Of a stretch of DNA of 64,000 bases, positions 9,772 through 18,236 are shown in pieces. The number at the start of each line of letters is the position of its first letter. Positions within the stretch are counted from its first letter, which is position 1. The notes below the pieces were generated by a model, which ran no database searches, had not been told where the DNA came from, and saw nothing but the letters and a program-made list of their open reading frames with translations. The stretch is from Faecalicoccus pleomorphus DSM 20574 (lineage in GTDB: Bacteria > Bacillota_I > Bacilli_A > Erysipelotrichales > Erysipelotrichaceae), in assembly GCF_000420345.1 (NCBI RefSeq), contig NZ_ATUT01000006.1, forward strand, positions 21,027-85,026, given 5' to 3'. The position numbers and the translations under genes were made by a program.

Positions 9772-9882
9772 ATTCATCCCTCCTCTTAAAAGGATAGACT
9801 GTTTCGGTCTTAAAAACAAGTTAAAAACCAGTTAATTCTAAACTAACCATTTTGTGCTAAAATACACAGGGGGAGGGATCTT

Positions 9883-10515
9883 ATGGATTTTATCAAAAAA
9901 TGGTTTTATTTTATCATTGGTGTTTTGATCAATTCTTTCGGTATCGCTTTGATTACAAAGGGAGCTTTAGGAACATCGCCTATTTCCAGTGTTCCTTATG
10001 TGCTATCCTTACAATTCCCTTCGTTTTCTTTTGGGATGACCACTTTTTTAATCAATTCACTTTTCATCCTTGTGCAAATCATCTTGCTCAAGAAAAATTT
10101 TAAGCCACTGCAATTCTTGCAATTTGGTGTCAATATTCTCTTTAGCAGTTTCATTGATTTTAGTATGAGCCTGCTTTCCTTTTTAGAGCTTTCCAACATT
10201 TGGATGCAGATGCTCACTTTGCTTCTTGGCTGTCTGGTTCTAGCTATAGGTATTAATTTTGAAGTTGCGCCTAAAATCATGTTTGTGCCCGGCGAAGGTG
10301 CCGTACAAGCCATTTCCGATACATTTCATACGAATTTCGGTAGAACAAAGGTCGCATTTGATACCACACTAATGGGTATCGCACTCTTACTATCTTTTCT
10401 ATTCTTTGGACATCTAAACGGTTTGGGCATTGGAACCATTATTTCCGCATTGATTGTCGGTTTATTTGTCAATGGTGTACGAAATATTCTTCACTTAGAA
10501 CAAAAGTTTTCCTGA
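9883..10515 (+). CDS. YczE/YyaS/YitT family membrane protein
   Basis: A 210-residue membrane protein with about five hydrophobic helices. The N-terminal motif KGALGTSPISSVPYVLS near residue 26 and VPGEGAVQAISDTF near residue 135 fit the YczE/YyaS group. Members of this group have no firmly known activity; in Bacillus subtilis YczE is linked to surfactin production. A GGGGGAGGG ribosome binding site precedes the ATG, and an extended -10 (TGCTAAAAT) ends about 20 bases upstream of that. Confidence 0.8.
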   Translation: MDFIKKWFYFIIGVLINSFGIALITKGALGTSPISSVPYVLSLQFPSFSFGMTTFLINSLFILVQIILLKKNFKPLQFLQFGVNILFSSFIDFSMSLLSFLELSNIWMQMLTLLLGCLVLAIGINFEVAPKIMFVPGEGAVQAISDTFHTNFGRTKVAFDTTLMGIALLLSFLFFGHLNGLGIGTIISALIVGLFVNGVRNILHLEQKFS

Positions 10516-10520
10516 TTCGC

Positions 10521-10838
10521 TTATTTTTCCAGCTTACCATGATAGTTTTCAATACCGCCAATGTTTGTTACGTCAAGATAACCGGCTTTTTTCATCTGTC
10601 GAACAGCTCGGCTGCTTCTGGCTCCACTTCGACAATAAACAAAGACCGGAGTTTTTTTATCCGGTATCTTTTCCAAAACCTGATTCAAAGAAGCTAAATC
10701 GATATTTATACTTTCAGGAATATGTCCCTGCGCATATTCCTGGGCCGTTCTTACATCTAAAAGAATTCCGTTTTTTGCCATTTTATAAACTTCAACTCCG
10801 GCATCAATATCAATTTGAAATAAGTTTTTTAATTGCAT
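10521..10838 (-). CDS. Single-domain rhodanese-like protein
   Basis: A 105-residue rhodanese (sulfurtransferase) domain. LLDVRTAQEYAQGHIPESINI (residues 26-46) is the standard DVR/GHIP pair, and the active-site loop CRSGARSSRA near residue 69 carries the catalytic Cys. The N-terminal stretch is short and there is no signal peptide. It overlaps the stop of the upstream GNAT gene by ten bases, implying translational coupling. Its physiological sulfur acceptor is unknown. Confidence 0.88.
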   Translation of the reverse strand: MQLKNLFQIDIDAGVEVYKMAKNGILLDVRTAQEYAQGHIPESINIDLASLNQVLEKIPDKKTPVFVYCRSGARSSRAVRQMKKAGYLDVTNIGGIENYHGKLEK

Positions 10839-11335
10839 GGTTGTGCCTCCAATCTTTTGATAAAAAAGCGATCCATTTTACTATGAACTATACAGGCAGG
10901 ACGCTCTATTTCCTGAAAGCCTCGTTTTCTGTATAAGGCTATAGCCGGTTTTAATATCGAATGTGTTTCCAAATACAACATCTCATACCCTTTTTGAACC
11001 GCTTCCTGCTCTACCATTTCCAACAACCGATATCCCCATCCTTTATTTCTGGCTTCCGGACATAAATAACACTTTTGGATTTCTAGGCAGTTGGGAAAAT
11101 ACACAAAGCGCTCCAGGCCTATACCACCCATCACTTTTTGATTTGCCTCCAAAACCCAATACCACCGGTTTTCTTTTTGATAATACTGGCTTAAATGATC
11201 CAGATTTTCATCAAAATATGCCGTACCCGGCTGATCTAAATGCACACTTTTCAGACTATTTCGAATGATTTTTGCTAAAACCAAATCATCCTGTGGCTGT
11301 ATTTTTCGTATCTTAACATTTTTCTGTTTCAACAT
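10829..11335 (-). CDS. GNAT family N-acetyltransferase
   Basis: A 168-residue GCN5-related acetyltransferase. The acetyl-CoA-binding segment CLEIQKCYLCPEARNKGWGYRLLEMVEQEA (around residues 88-115) shows the R/Q-x-x-G-x-G/A-like pattern. The terminal RKRGFQEIERP segment is also typical. The substrate is unknown. It heads a two-gene pair with the rhodanese-like gene. Confidence 0.88.
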   Translation of the reverse strand: MLKQKNVKIRKIQPQDDLVLAKIIRNSLKSVHLDQPGTAYFDENLDHLSQYYQKENRWYWVLEANQKVMGGIGLERFVYFPNCLEIQKCYLCPEARNKGWGYRLLEMVEQEAVQKGYEMLYLETHSILKPAIALYRKRGFQEIERPACIVHSKMDRFFIKRLEAQPCN

Positions 11336-11383
11336 GCTTTTAGTATAACAGATATTTCAATCAAAAATGCTTATCGTAAAAAC

Positions 11384-11743
11384 TTATGGTGTCAGCCAAC
11401 GATTTACAACATAGAACATAAAACCATATAGAATACACATTCCCAAAACAAGAAGAATTAACAGCCAATACTCTCCATCTATTCTTCCATGCATCAAATA
11501 GAAAAGGGATGCGATTCCTATTCCCAGATAAAATGCTAAATGAAGACACAAGAACTCCGTCTGATAAATTCTTCTCAGAAACCATCCTAAATATATATGC
11601 TGCAATAAGCTTATCATAACGATCCATAGTACAAGCCAGAGAAAACATTTCGGTACCGGGTGATCAGCACCGGCATAAAAGACCGATAAATTTAAAACCA
11701 AAAACAAGAATGTTTCTATCCACTGCAGTGTTTTTTGCTTCAT
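11384..11743 (-). CDS. Hypothetical membrane protein, four predicted helices
   Basis: A 119-residue very hydrophobic protein that I do not recognise. Hydrophobic stretches occur near residues 8-25, 30-50, 64-85 and 90-113, with basic residues between them. Its ATG overlaps the stop of the glutathione peroxidase gene as ATGA, which indicates a coupled pair. No functional motif is visible. Confidence 0.6.
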   Translation of the reverse strand: MKQKTLQWIETFLFLVLNLSVFYAGADHPVPKCFLWLVLWIVMISLLQHIYLGWFLRRIYQTEFLCLHLAFYLGIGIASLFYLMHGRIDGEYWLLILLVLGMCILYGFMFYVVNRWLTP

Positions 11744-12282
11744 AATAATTTCTGTATCTCTTCTTTGATTAGATCCATTTTTTCTGTTGGTTCAAAGCGA
11801 GCAACGACATGACCTTGACGATCTACCAAAAACTTTGTGAAATTCCATTTAATATCCGGATTCTTTTTGTAATCTTTATCTATTTTCTTTAACATCACAT
11901 TCATGGCTATTGCCTTAACACCTTTTCCAAACCCCTTAAAGTCTTGTTGTGATTTTAAGTAGGCATACAAAGGCAATTGATTAGGTCCATTCACATCCGA
12001 TTTTTTCATCTGTGGAAACTGTGTATTGTATTTCAATGTGCAGAATTGATGAATTTCTTCATCACTTTCAGGTGCCTGATTGGCAAACTGGTTACAAGGT
12101 ATATCTAAAATTTCCAAACCTTTCTCATGAAATTCCTCATACATCGACTCAAGATCTTTATATTGTGGTGTAAAACCACAACCTGTTGCCGTATTCACAA
12201 TTAAGATCACTTTCCCTTTCCACTCATCTAATTTGAAAATTCTGCCTTCTCCTGTTTCCAGTATATAATCATAAATGCTCAT
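11740..12282 (-). CDS. Glutathione peroxidase-type thiol peroxidase
   Basis: A 180-residue peroxidase of the GPx family with Cys rather than selenocysteine. NTATGCGFTPQY (near residue 30) holds the peroxidatic Cys, CNQFANQAPES (near residue 64) the conserved Gln, and WNFTKFLVD (near residue 146) the Trp-Asn pair. Bacterial members usually reduce hydroperoxides with thioredoxin rather than glutathione. It is the first gene of a pair with a small membrane protein. A useful oxygen-defence enzyme in an anaerobe. Confidence 0.93.
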   Translation of the reverse strand: MSIYDYILETGEGRIFKLDEWKGKVILIVNTATGCGFTPQYKDLESMYEEFHEKGLEILDIPCNQFANQAPESDEEIHQFCTLKYNTQFPQMKKSDVNGPNQLPLYAYLKSQQDFKGFGKGVKAIAMNVMLKKIDKDYKKNPDIKWNFTKFLVDRQGHVVARFEPTEKMDLIKEEIQKLL

Positions 12283-12350
12283 GGCATTTCCTCCTTCTTT
12301 GATTGGAAAGAATTATAGGCTATCCAATCTATACAAACAAGAAATATGCA

Positions 12351-12680
12351 CTATTCCTCACAAGCCTTTTCCTCAATCTCTATTTCAACGATTTGATCTA
12401 AATCAATTTTTTCTTTTACGATCTGTATATATCGTACTTCCAAATCAATCTTAGTGAGCATTCCGGTTTTTTGAATATATTCTTTTCCATCATAATAGAT
12501 GATTTTGATAATATCCCCTTGTTGCACTTCATGAATTTGTTGATCCAGCATCTCTAAATCATCTTCTGACAATTCTCGTTTTTCGACAACGATTCGCTCT
12601 TTTTCATTCAAAAGCTCTCGGAAGCCCTTTAAGGCATCAAAGGCCTGAAAAATATATGCTCTTTGTTGCCGGGGCATCAT
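12351..12680 (-). CDS. YolD-like protein
   Basis: A 109-residue protein of the YolD family. The segments PRQQRAYIFQAFDALKGFRELL at the N-terminus and IKIIYYDGKEYIQKTGMLTKIDLEVRYIQI further on are typical. YolD-like genes commonly sit beside UvrX/YqjW Y-family polymerases, as here, and are thought to modulate them. The ATG overlaps the polymerase stop as ATGA. It is expected to be induced with the polymerase by DNA damage. Confidence 0.85.
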   Translation of the reverse strand: MMPRQQRAYIFQAFDALKGFRELLNEKERIVVEKRELSEDDLEMLDQQIHEVQQGDIIKIIYYDGKEYIQKTGMLTKIDLEVRYIQIVKEKIDLDQIVEIEIEEKACEE

Positions 12681-13939
12681 GCCTTATGACCGCCAATCGT
12701 CTGATTTCTGTATTTTGCCGTTGCCTGATCTAAACCACTAATTCCTTTAAGTACCGCATTTTTACCAAACCGGTCGCGAATCTGTACCAATGTCTGCTGA
12801 AGTTTTCTTTCCTGTAAAACTTTTTCTGTATCGGTAAACAAATCATATTGTTCATATTTTTCATCTCGCACATGGCCTAATGTAATGGCAATTTGACGAA
12901 TCGGCGCTGTTCGATCAGTAATTCTTTGATACAACAAGACAAACTCTTTCCTCAATAAAGAATAGGAATTGGTTCGATTGGTGATAGCACAAGATCCGCG
13001 ACTGGCCTTGCGCACATCCTTTGAATAACCGATGAACAAACCGATATGGTCAGTAACCAGATGTCGTTGTGTCAAAACAAGAACATTGGCATCCACCATC
13101 TCTTTTAAGATAATCAAAGCATCCTCATAATTATAGTCTTTAAAAAGGATCTGACTGTTGGATATGGAATTCGAGCGCGGCTGGTATGCTTTGATATCTT
13201 GAATTTCCACACATTCTTTTCCCCAGGCGTGATCGATCAAAATCTCGGCATTTACCCCAAACTCCTTGTATAAGATCTCCGGTGGACATTTGGTCACCTG
13301 CCACAAATCATGAATTCCCAATCGATGTAATCGCTTAGAAATTCCCTGTCCTATCATCCAAAAATCACTTAATGGCTGATGATGCCACAATGTTCTATAA
13401 AAGGTTTCTTCATCCAGAATGCCTATATTATCCGGTGCATGTTTCGCTGTAATATCCAGGGCCACCTTTGCCAAAAACAAATTGTTTCCAATACCGGCTG
13501 CCGATGTTATACCTGTCTGCTCATATACATCCGCAATGATTTTTTTAGCCAGCTTAGGTGCTGTTGTCTGATACAGATCTAGATAGGAGGTCACATCAAA
13601 AAAGGATTCATCGATAGAATATACGACAATATCATCCGGCGAAATATATTTTAGAAAAATCCCATAGATCTTTGCGGCATACTCCATATATAAGTGCATG
13701 CGTGGCGGTGCTATTTTATAAGAAATATTCTTAGGAATCTGGAAGATCCGTCCACGACTTGGTACGCCTAATTTTTTAATAGCCGGTGTTGCAGCTAAAG
13801 TAATGGCTCCGCCGCCCCGATCGGGATCGGCCACCACTAAATTGACTTGAAAAGGATCCAGTCCTCTTTCTACACATTCCACAGAGGCATAAAACGATTT
13901 AAAATCAATGCACAAATATTGTTTTTGTTTGTTCTTCAT
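12677..13939 (-). CDS. Y-family lesion-bypass DNA polymerase (UvrX/UmuC-like)
   Basis: A translesion DNA polymerase of about 420 residues. The palm motifs CIDFKSFYASVECVERGLDP near the N-terminus and VYSIDESFFD near residue 112 contain the metal-binding Asp/Glu residues. A helix-hairpin-helix-like GIGNNLFLAK and FWMIGQGISKRL follow, then the little-finger domain. I chose the ATG at 13939 because a good sigma-A promoter lies just upstream and inside the longer open frame (which opens at 14029). GGTGA precedes this ATG. Forms an operon with yolD and is divergent from the LexA-like repressor, suggesting SOS-type control. Confidence 0.9.
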   Translation of the reverse strand: MKNKQKQYLCIDFKSFYASVECVERGLDPFQVNLVVADPDRGGGAITLAATPAIKKLGVPSRGRIFQIPKNISYKIAPPRMHLYMEYAAKIYGIFLKYISPDDIVVYSIDESFFDVTSYLDLYQTTAPKLAKKIIADVYEQTGITSAAGIGNNLFLAKVALDITAKHAPDNIGILDEETFYRTLWHHQPLSDFWMIGQGISKRLHRLGIHDLWQVTKCPPEILYKEFGVNAEILIDHAWGKECVEIQDIKAYQPRSNSISNSQILFKDYNYEDALIILKEMVDANVLVLTQRHLVTDHIGLFIGYSKDVRKASRGSCAITNRTNSYSLLRKEFVLLYQRITDRTAPIRQIAITLGHVRDEKYEQYDLFTDTEKVLQERKLQQTLVQIRDRFGKNAVLKGISGLDQATAKYRNQTIGGHKA

Positions 13940-13954
13940 CGAATCACCATTGTC

Positions 13955-13997
13955 ATAGTAACGATTTAATTTCCTAAATTCAAGATAGATTTGGGAA
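13955..13997 (-). promoter_or_regulatory. Promoter of the Y-family polymerase with overlapping palindrome
   Basis: On the minus strand TTGAAT (13983-13978), 17 bp and TACTAT (13960-13955) form a good promoter. The near-perfect inverted repeat TTCCTAAAT (13971-13979) / ATTTGGGAA (13989-13997) covers the -35 hexamer and is a candidate operator for the divergent LexA/HdiR-like protein. Hexamers and repeat are seen directly; the repressor-operator link is inference. Confidence 0.65.
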
Positions 13998-14071
13998 TTT
14001 TTAACTTTTTTTATTCTTTTATTTCGCAAAATATAGATTTTTTTGTTATGATATAAGCACGGAGGAATACT

Positions 14072-14665
14072 ATGCGTTTAAAAGAACTTTTGATTCAATA
14101 CGAACTACAGAATGATTTGAATCATACAGCCATGGCTCAAAAGATCGGCGTTTCTACTTCCACCTATTATCGATGGATCAATGAAGAAAGCACCGAATTA
14201 AAGAAAACAACGCTTAAAAAAATTGCTCAAGTCTTAGATTGTGACATCGAAAAAGTTCTCAATGATGATGGCGAGTGTGTCAAACCTATTTTAGGCTTTG
14301 CCAAGGCTGGATATGATTTATTTGCCGAGCAGCAGATTGAAGGATATATTGAAGTCAATGCCAGCGATGCCAAAAAAGGCGATTATTTTTTACGCATTCA
14401 AGGCGATTCCATGGAAGGTTCGCACATTTACGATGGTGATCTTGTCTATGTACAAAAATGTGATGTAGTAGAAGATGGAAAAATCGCAGTTGTGCTGATT
14501 GGTGAAGAAGCCACAGTCAAAAAAGTTCGCTATAAAAAGAATCTCATGATTTTAGAAGCTTCCAACCCTAAATATGAGCCTAAATACTTTACCCCTCAGG
14601 AAATTGAAGAAATTCCTGTTCGTATTTTAGGGCGGGTTCGCTTTGTACGGACGGACTTTGACTAA
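14072..14665 (+). CDS. XRE-LexA-type self-cleaving repressor (HdiR-like)
   Basis: A 197-residue regulator with an N-terminal Cro/C1-type helix-turn-helix (AMAQKIGVSTSTYYRWINEES, residues 20-40) and a C-terminal S24 protease domain. Expected self-cleavage parts are all present: an Ala79-Gly80 bond in GFAKAGYDLF, the catalytic Ser113 in QGDSMEG and Lys150 in EATVKK. The architecture matches HdiR of Lactococcus and phage-type repressors rather than classical LexA with its winged helix. It is divergent from the lesion-bypass polymerase, so it likely represses that operon until RecA-stimulated cleavage. GGAGG lies six bases before the ATG. Confidence 0.85.
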   Translation: MRLKELLIQYELQNDLNHTAMAQKIGVSTSTYYRWINEESTELKKTTLKKIAQVLDCDIEKVLNDDGECVKPILGFAKAGYDLFAEQQIEGYIEVNASDAKKGDYFLRIQGDSMEGSHIYDGDLVYVQKCDVVEDGKIAVVLIGEEATVKKVRYKKNLMILEASNPKYEPKYFTPQEIEEIPVRILGRVRFVRTDFD

Positions 14666-14725
14666 CAAAACCTTTTTTTTGATCGGGTTATTTACTATAC
14701 TAGAACTAATGAAAAGAGTGTGACT

Positions 14726-16660
14726 ATGAAACGATTTCAATATTATAAAGTGGCTGCCTGTTCTCCATCGGTAGCCATTGGTGATCCGCAAGCCAATGTA
14801 CGATCGATTCTTACGGTTTTAAAGCAACTGCCTGCAGACACCCAATGTGCCGTATTTCCCGAACTTTGTATCAGCGGTTATACATGTCAGGATCTTTTTT
14901 ATGAAGATTTGTTATTAAGAGAAAGTAAAAGTGCCCTGGAAGAGCTGGTACAAAACATTCCTGACAATCAGGTCGTCATTGTAGGACTTCCCCTTGCCAT
15001 TGATGACAAATTGTATAACTGTGCTGCAGTATGCTTTAACCAGGAAGTATTAGGCATCTATGTGAAAACATATGTGCCGATGTATAACGAATACTATGAA
15101 AAGCGATGGTTTTCCAGTGCCAAGGATCTCAAGAAAAATGCGACCATTCATCTTTGTGGAAAAGAAGTACCGGTATCCAATCAAATTGTGTTTAAAGATA
15201 AGACAACTGCCGCCTGTATCGGTGTGGAAATCTGTGAAGATCTATGGGTAACGATCCCCGTCAGTTCCCGCCTTGCCTTAGCCGGTGCCAATATTCTTTG
15301 TAACTGCAGCGCTTCTAACGAAATTATCGCCAAACAAAGCTATCGAAAAGATCTGGTTGTGCATCAAAGTGCTGCTTGTTACAGCGGTTATGTCTATGCC
15401 AGTGCCGGCCCGGATGAAAGCAGCAGCGATTTGGTCTTTAGCGGACACAATCTGATTGCGGAAAACGGCAGTCTTTTAGCTGAAAAGACAATGCAGGATA
15501 CAAGCGAATTTATCATCGGTGAAATTGATCTTCAGCATCTTTTACACGATCGGATGCATTTTAAAACGAGTATGGAAGAAAAAGAAGAGAGCACACTGGT
15601 CATCTCTTTTGCCAGCAAGCCTATAGATACAATTGATTTAAAACGCACTATAGATGCCTATCCTTTTGTTCCTAAACAGATGGAACAACGCATGGAACGC
15701 TGCCAGGATATTCTGCGTATTCAGGCACAGGGCCTGGCAACCCGTTTAAAGAAAATTCACGGAAACAGTGTTGTCATCGGTATCAGCGGCGGATTGGACT
15801 CAACCCTGGCTTTATTAGTGTGCCATGAAGCTTTTAAGATCTGTCAGTTGGATCCTGCCGGAATTCATGCGGTTACTATGCCTGGTTTTGGTACGACAGA
15901 CCGCACAAAAAACAATTCTCATACACTGATGCAGTTGTTACAGGTTTCCCGTGAAGAGATTTCAATAGCCGATGCAGTTTATCAACATTTTAAAGATATT
16001 GGCCACGATATAAATCAGCATGATATTACCTACGAAAACTCACAGGCCAGAGAACGAACACAAATTCTTATGGATCTAGCCAATAAATACAATGGATTTG
16101 TTATCGGAACCGGCGATTTAAGTGAACTGGCACTTGGCTGGTGTACATATAATGGTGATCATATGAGTATGTATGCCGTCAATGCCAGCGTTCCTAAAAC
16201 ATTAGTTCGCTATATTGTGGAAAGCTTTGCCCTTAAAGCAAAAAAAGAAGGAAACCAAGCGCTTTGTGACGTATTAATGGATATTTGTGATACCCCGGTA
16301 TCTCCTGAGCTATTACCACCGGATGAGAAAGGAAACATCCAACAAAAAACAGAGGAAGTACTCGGTTCCTACGATCTGCATGATTTCTTCTTATATCACA
16401 TGTTGCGTTTTCATGAAGAACCACAAAAGATCTATGCACTTTGCCTTACAGCGTTTCCATCCATCAAAAAAGAAACGATACAGAAAGCTCTGCAAACTTT
16501 CTATTCTCGTTTCTTTGCACAACAGTTCAAACGAAACTGTATGCCGGATGGTGTCAAAGTCGGCTCCATTTGCTTCTCGCCTAGAGGTGATTGGCGCATG
16601 CCAAGTGATGCCAGCCGCAATTTATGGCTCTCACAAACAAAAGCGATCCAGAACGATTAA
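14726..16660 (+). CDS. nadE: Glutamine-dependent NAD+ synthetase
   Basis: Makes NAD+ from deamido-NAD+, ATP and glutamine. The 644-residue protein has an N-terminal nitrilase-type glutaminase domain with FPELCISGYTCQDL (catalytic Glu) and GVEICEDLW (catalytic Cys near residue 170), and a C-terminal synthetase domain with the ATP pyrophosphatase loop GISGGLDSTLAL near residue 352. GTGDLSELALGWCTYNGDH is another conserved synthetase motif. A GTG two codons earlier is an alternative start. The gene is monocistronic, and its terminator begins inside the last codons. Confidence 0.95.
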   Translation: MKRFQYYKVAACSPSVAIGDPQANVRSILTVLKQLPADTQCAVFPELCISGYTCQDLFYEDLLLRESKSALEELVQNIPDNQVVIVGLPLAIDDKLYNCAAVCFNQEVLGIYVKTYVPMYNEYYEKRWFSSAKDLKKNATIHLCGKEVPVSNQIVFKDKTTAACIGVEICEDLWVTIPVSSRLALAGANILCNCSASNEIIAKQSYRKDLVVHQSAACYSGYVYASAGPDESSSDLVFSGHNLIAENGSLLAEKTMQDTSEFIIGEIDLQHLLHDRMHFKTSMEEKEESTLVISFASKPIDTIDLKRTIDAYPFVPKQMEQRMERCQDILRIQAQGLATRLKKIHGNSVVIGISGGLDSTLALLVCHEAFKICQLDPAGIHAVTMPGFGTTDRTKNNSHTLMQLLQVSREEISIADAVYQHFKDIGHDINQHDITYENSQARERTQILMDLANKYNGFVIGTGDLSELALGWCTYNGDHMSMYAVNASVPKTLVRYIVESFALKAKKEGNQALCDVLMDICDTPVSPELLPPDEKGNIQQKTEEVLGSYDLHDFFLYHMLRFHEEPQKIYALCLTAFPSIKKETIQKALQTFYSRFFAQQFKRNCMPDGVKVGSICFSPRGDWRMPSDASRNLWLSQTKAIQND

Positions 16661-16679
16661 ATCTGGGTCGCTTTCTTTT
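16641..16679 (+). terminator. Terminator of nadE
   Basis: AAGCGATCCAGA pairs with TCTGGGTCGCTT across a nine-base loop, followed by TTCTTTT. The stop codon lies in the loop. It may also serve the convergent degV gene. Confidence 0.8.
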
Positions 16680-16683
16680 ATAT

Positions 16684-17529
16684 TTATCTTTCAATCTTTA
16701 ACATCTGTACCGCAATACAACCTGGTCCACCTTGCGTAATAAACGTCGGTGATAATGGAGAAATGATGATTTTTGCCTCTGGATATTTTGCCTTTAGTTT
16801 CTTTTGTGTTTCAAAAGCCAACTCATCATTAAAAGCATGCGTAATAAAGAAAGTATAATTCTCATCAACATGTTTCTTATCACATTCTTCCAAAATTGAT
16901 TTTAAAGCTCTCGTATATGTTCGTGTTACTGTAAATTTGACTAAAGCTTTTCCGTCATCTTGTTTTTGCATCACGGGTATAAGTTTCAACAAGCCACCAA
17001 GTCCGGCTTCAATTTGACGAACACGTCCTCCCCGAAGCAAAAACTGAAAATCAAAAGGAATTAAAAACGATAAATCACTTTCTCTGGATTTCTCCAACAT
17101 AGACAATACTTGTTCCAAAGAAGCGCCTTCTGCCTTCATTTTTACAGCTTCATCCACCAACAGGCGATGAGGTCCACAAAGTGTCATGGAATTAAAGATA
17201 TGAATTCTTTCCGGATGCTCACATTGCTCTTTTGCCAGCATCGCATTTTCGTAAGTACCGCTTAAACCATCGGCCATGGTAATATCCAATACTTCCCCAT
17301 CTTTAGTCAGTTCATTATAGGTATCGATCTTATCTCCAATAGAAGGCTGCGATGTGCTGGGAACTTTCTTTTGTTTGATAAGCGTTAAAAGACGGGTACT
17401 GGTAATATCTTCAAAATCTCTATAGCTTTCTCCATCAATATTGACATGAAGCGGACAAACACGTATCCCCTTCTTTTGTCCCTCCTGAATGGAATATAGT
17501 GTCGATGAATCTGTAACAATATGAAACAT
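16684..17529 (-). CDS. DegV family fatty-acid-binding protein
   Basis: A 281-residue DegV-type protein. MFHIVTDSSTLYS at the N-terminus, KKVPSTSQPSIGDKIDTY near residue 54 and the DGLSGTYENAMLA lipid-pocket motif near residue 86 are characteristic. In Gram-positives such proteins (FakB) bind fatty acids for phosphorylation by FakA, but not every member has been tested. It is read divergently from the DUF1836 gene over a 120-bp region with a clear palindrome and may be controlled by it. Confidence 0.9.
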   Translation of the reverse strand: MFHIVTDSSTLYSIQEGQKKGIRVCPLHVNIDGESYRDFEDITSTRLLTLIKQKKVPSTSQPSIGDKIDTYNELTKDGEVLDITMADGLSGTYENAMLAKEQCEHPERIHIFNSMTLCGPHRLLVDEAVKMKAEGASLEQVLSMLEKSRESDLSFLIPFDFQFLLRGGRVRQIEAGLGGLLKLIPVMQKQDDGKALVKFTVTRTYTRALKSILEECDKKHVDENYTFFITHAFNDELAFETQKKLKAKYPEAKIIISPLSPTFITQGGPGCIAVQMLKIER

Positions 17530-17573
17530 TTAAAAATCCTCCTTGGACAACTCTATCATTAAAGTATCACTTA

Positions 17574-17630
17574 TAGTTTTTAAAGTCAATATATCTAGTT
17601 TTTAAAACTAGTTTGATTAGTTATTATAAT
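17574..17630. promoter_or_regulatory. Operator-like palindrome and direct repeat between degV and the DUF1836 gene
   Basis: CTAGTTTT-T-AAAACTAG (17595-17611) is a perfect 8+8 palindrome. Its left half is repeated as TAGTTTTTAAA at 17574-17584 and 17596-17606, exactly 22 bp (two helical turns) apart. A perfect TATAAT lies at 17625-17630 for the rightward gene, placing the likely start of transcription only about ten bases from its ATG. The pattern suggests a dimeric regulator bound at two adjacent sites. Confidence 0.65.
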
Positions 17631-17647
17631 TGTGTTACACTTCTTCC

Positions 17648-18160
17648 ATGGAGCAAAAAGAAAACATTCAAAAAAAACTCATTGCGTTTCGATGTCCCCG
17701 ATGGAAAGATCTTCCGGACTTTGATTTATACATGGATCAGGTTGTTTTGTGGATCACACAAAAGCTGGAGCCCTTATATTTTAATCAGGAAAAAATCTTA
17801 ACCAACAGCATGGTCAACAATTATGTTAAAAACAGTATTGTTGATCCACCTGTAAAAAAACACTATACATCGAAGCATCTGGCATATTTAATTGTCGTTT
17901 GTATTTTGAAGCGTTGTTACACATTATCCGAAATTGCCGGATTGATCGATATTCAGGCAAAAATTCCGGGATCGAACTATAAAGCGGCTTATGATAAGTT
18001 TTCGACTTACTTTGAAATTTACCTGCATGAAGTCATGAGAAAAGGAAATTTAGATTCCATTCATTCTAAATATCATTCAAAAGAAGAAGAACTCTTATGT
18101 AATGTGGTATCTTCTATTGTTTTAAAAATCTATACAGAATATTATTTGTTGGACCAATAA
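17648..18160 (+). CDS. DUF1836 domain protein, putative regulator
   Basis: A 170-residue protein of the DUF1836 group. Recognisable parts are the N-terminal IAFRCPRWKDLPDFDLYMDQV and the helical LTNSMVNNYVKNSIVDPPVKKHYTSKHLAYLIVVCILKR segment, which resembles a MerR-like DNA-binding region. The domain's function is not proven. The ATG at 17648 is preferred over a TTG six codons earlier, although neither has a ribosome binding site; the nearby TATAAT implies a very short leader. Probably autoregulates and controls degV through the palindrome. Confidence 0.75.
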   Translation: MEQKENIQKKLIAFRCPRWKDLPDFDLYMDQVVLWITQKLEPLYFNQEKILTNSMVNNYVKNSIVDPPVKKHYTSKHLAYLIVVCILKRCYTLSEIAGLIDIQAKIPGSNYKAAYDKFSTYFEIYLHEVMRKGNLDSIHSKYHSKEEELLCNVVSSIVLKIYTEYYLLDQ

Positions 18161-18166
18161 CGCTAT

Positions 18167-18192
18167 AACTAGAAGTTACTGGTTCTTTTTTT
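18167..18192 (+). terminator. Weak terminator after the DUF1836 gene
   Basis: AACTAG, a six-base loop, CTGGTT and seven Ts follow the stop closely. The stem has only six pairs, one of them G-U. Confidence 0.5.
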
Positions 18193-18204
18193 GTAGGATC
18201 GCAG

Positions 18205-18236
18205 AAAAAAAGACACTCAAAGTCTGAGTATCTTTT
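18205..18236 (-). terminator. Terminator of the purF-like/nitroreductase unit
   Basis: Read on the minus strand, GATACTCA pairs with TGAGTGTC (one G-U) and is followed by a run of seven Ts. The stop codon of the nitroreductase lies inside the stem. Confidence 0.7.
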
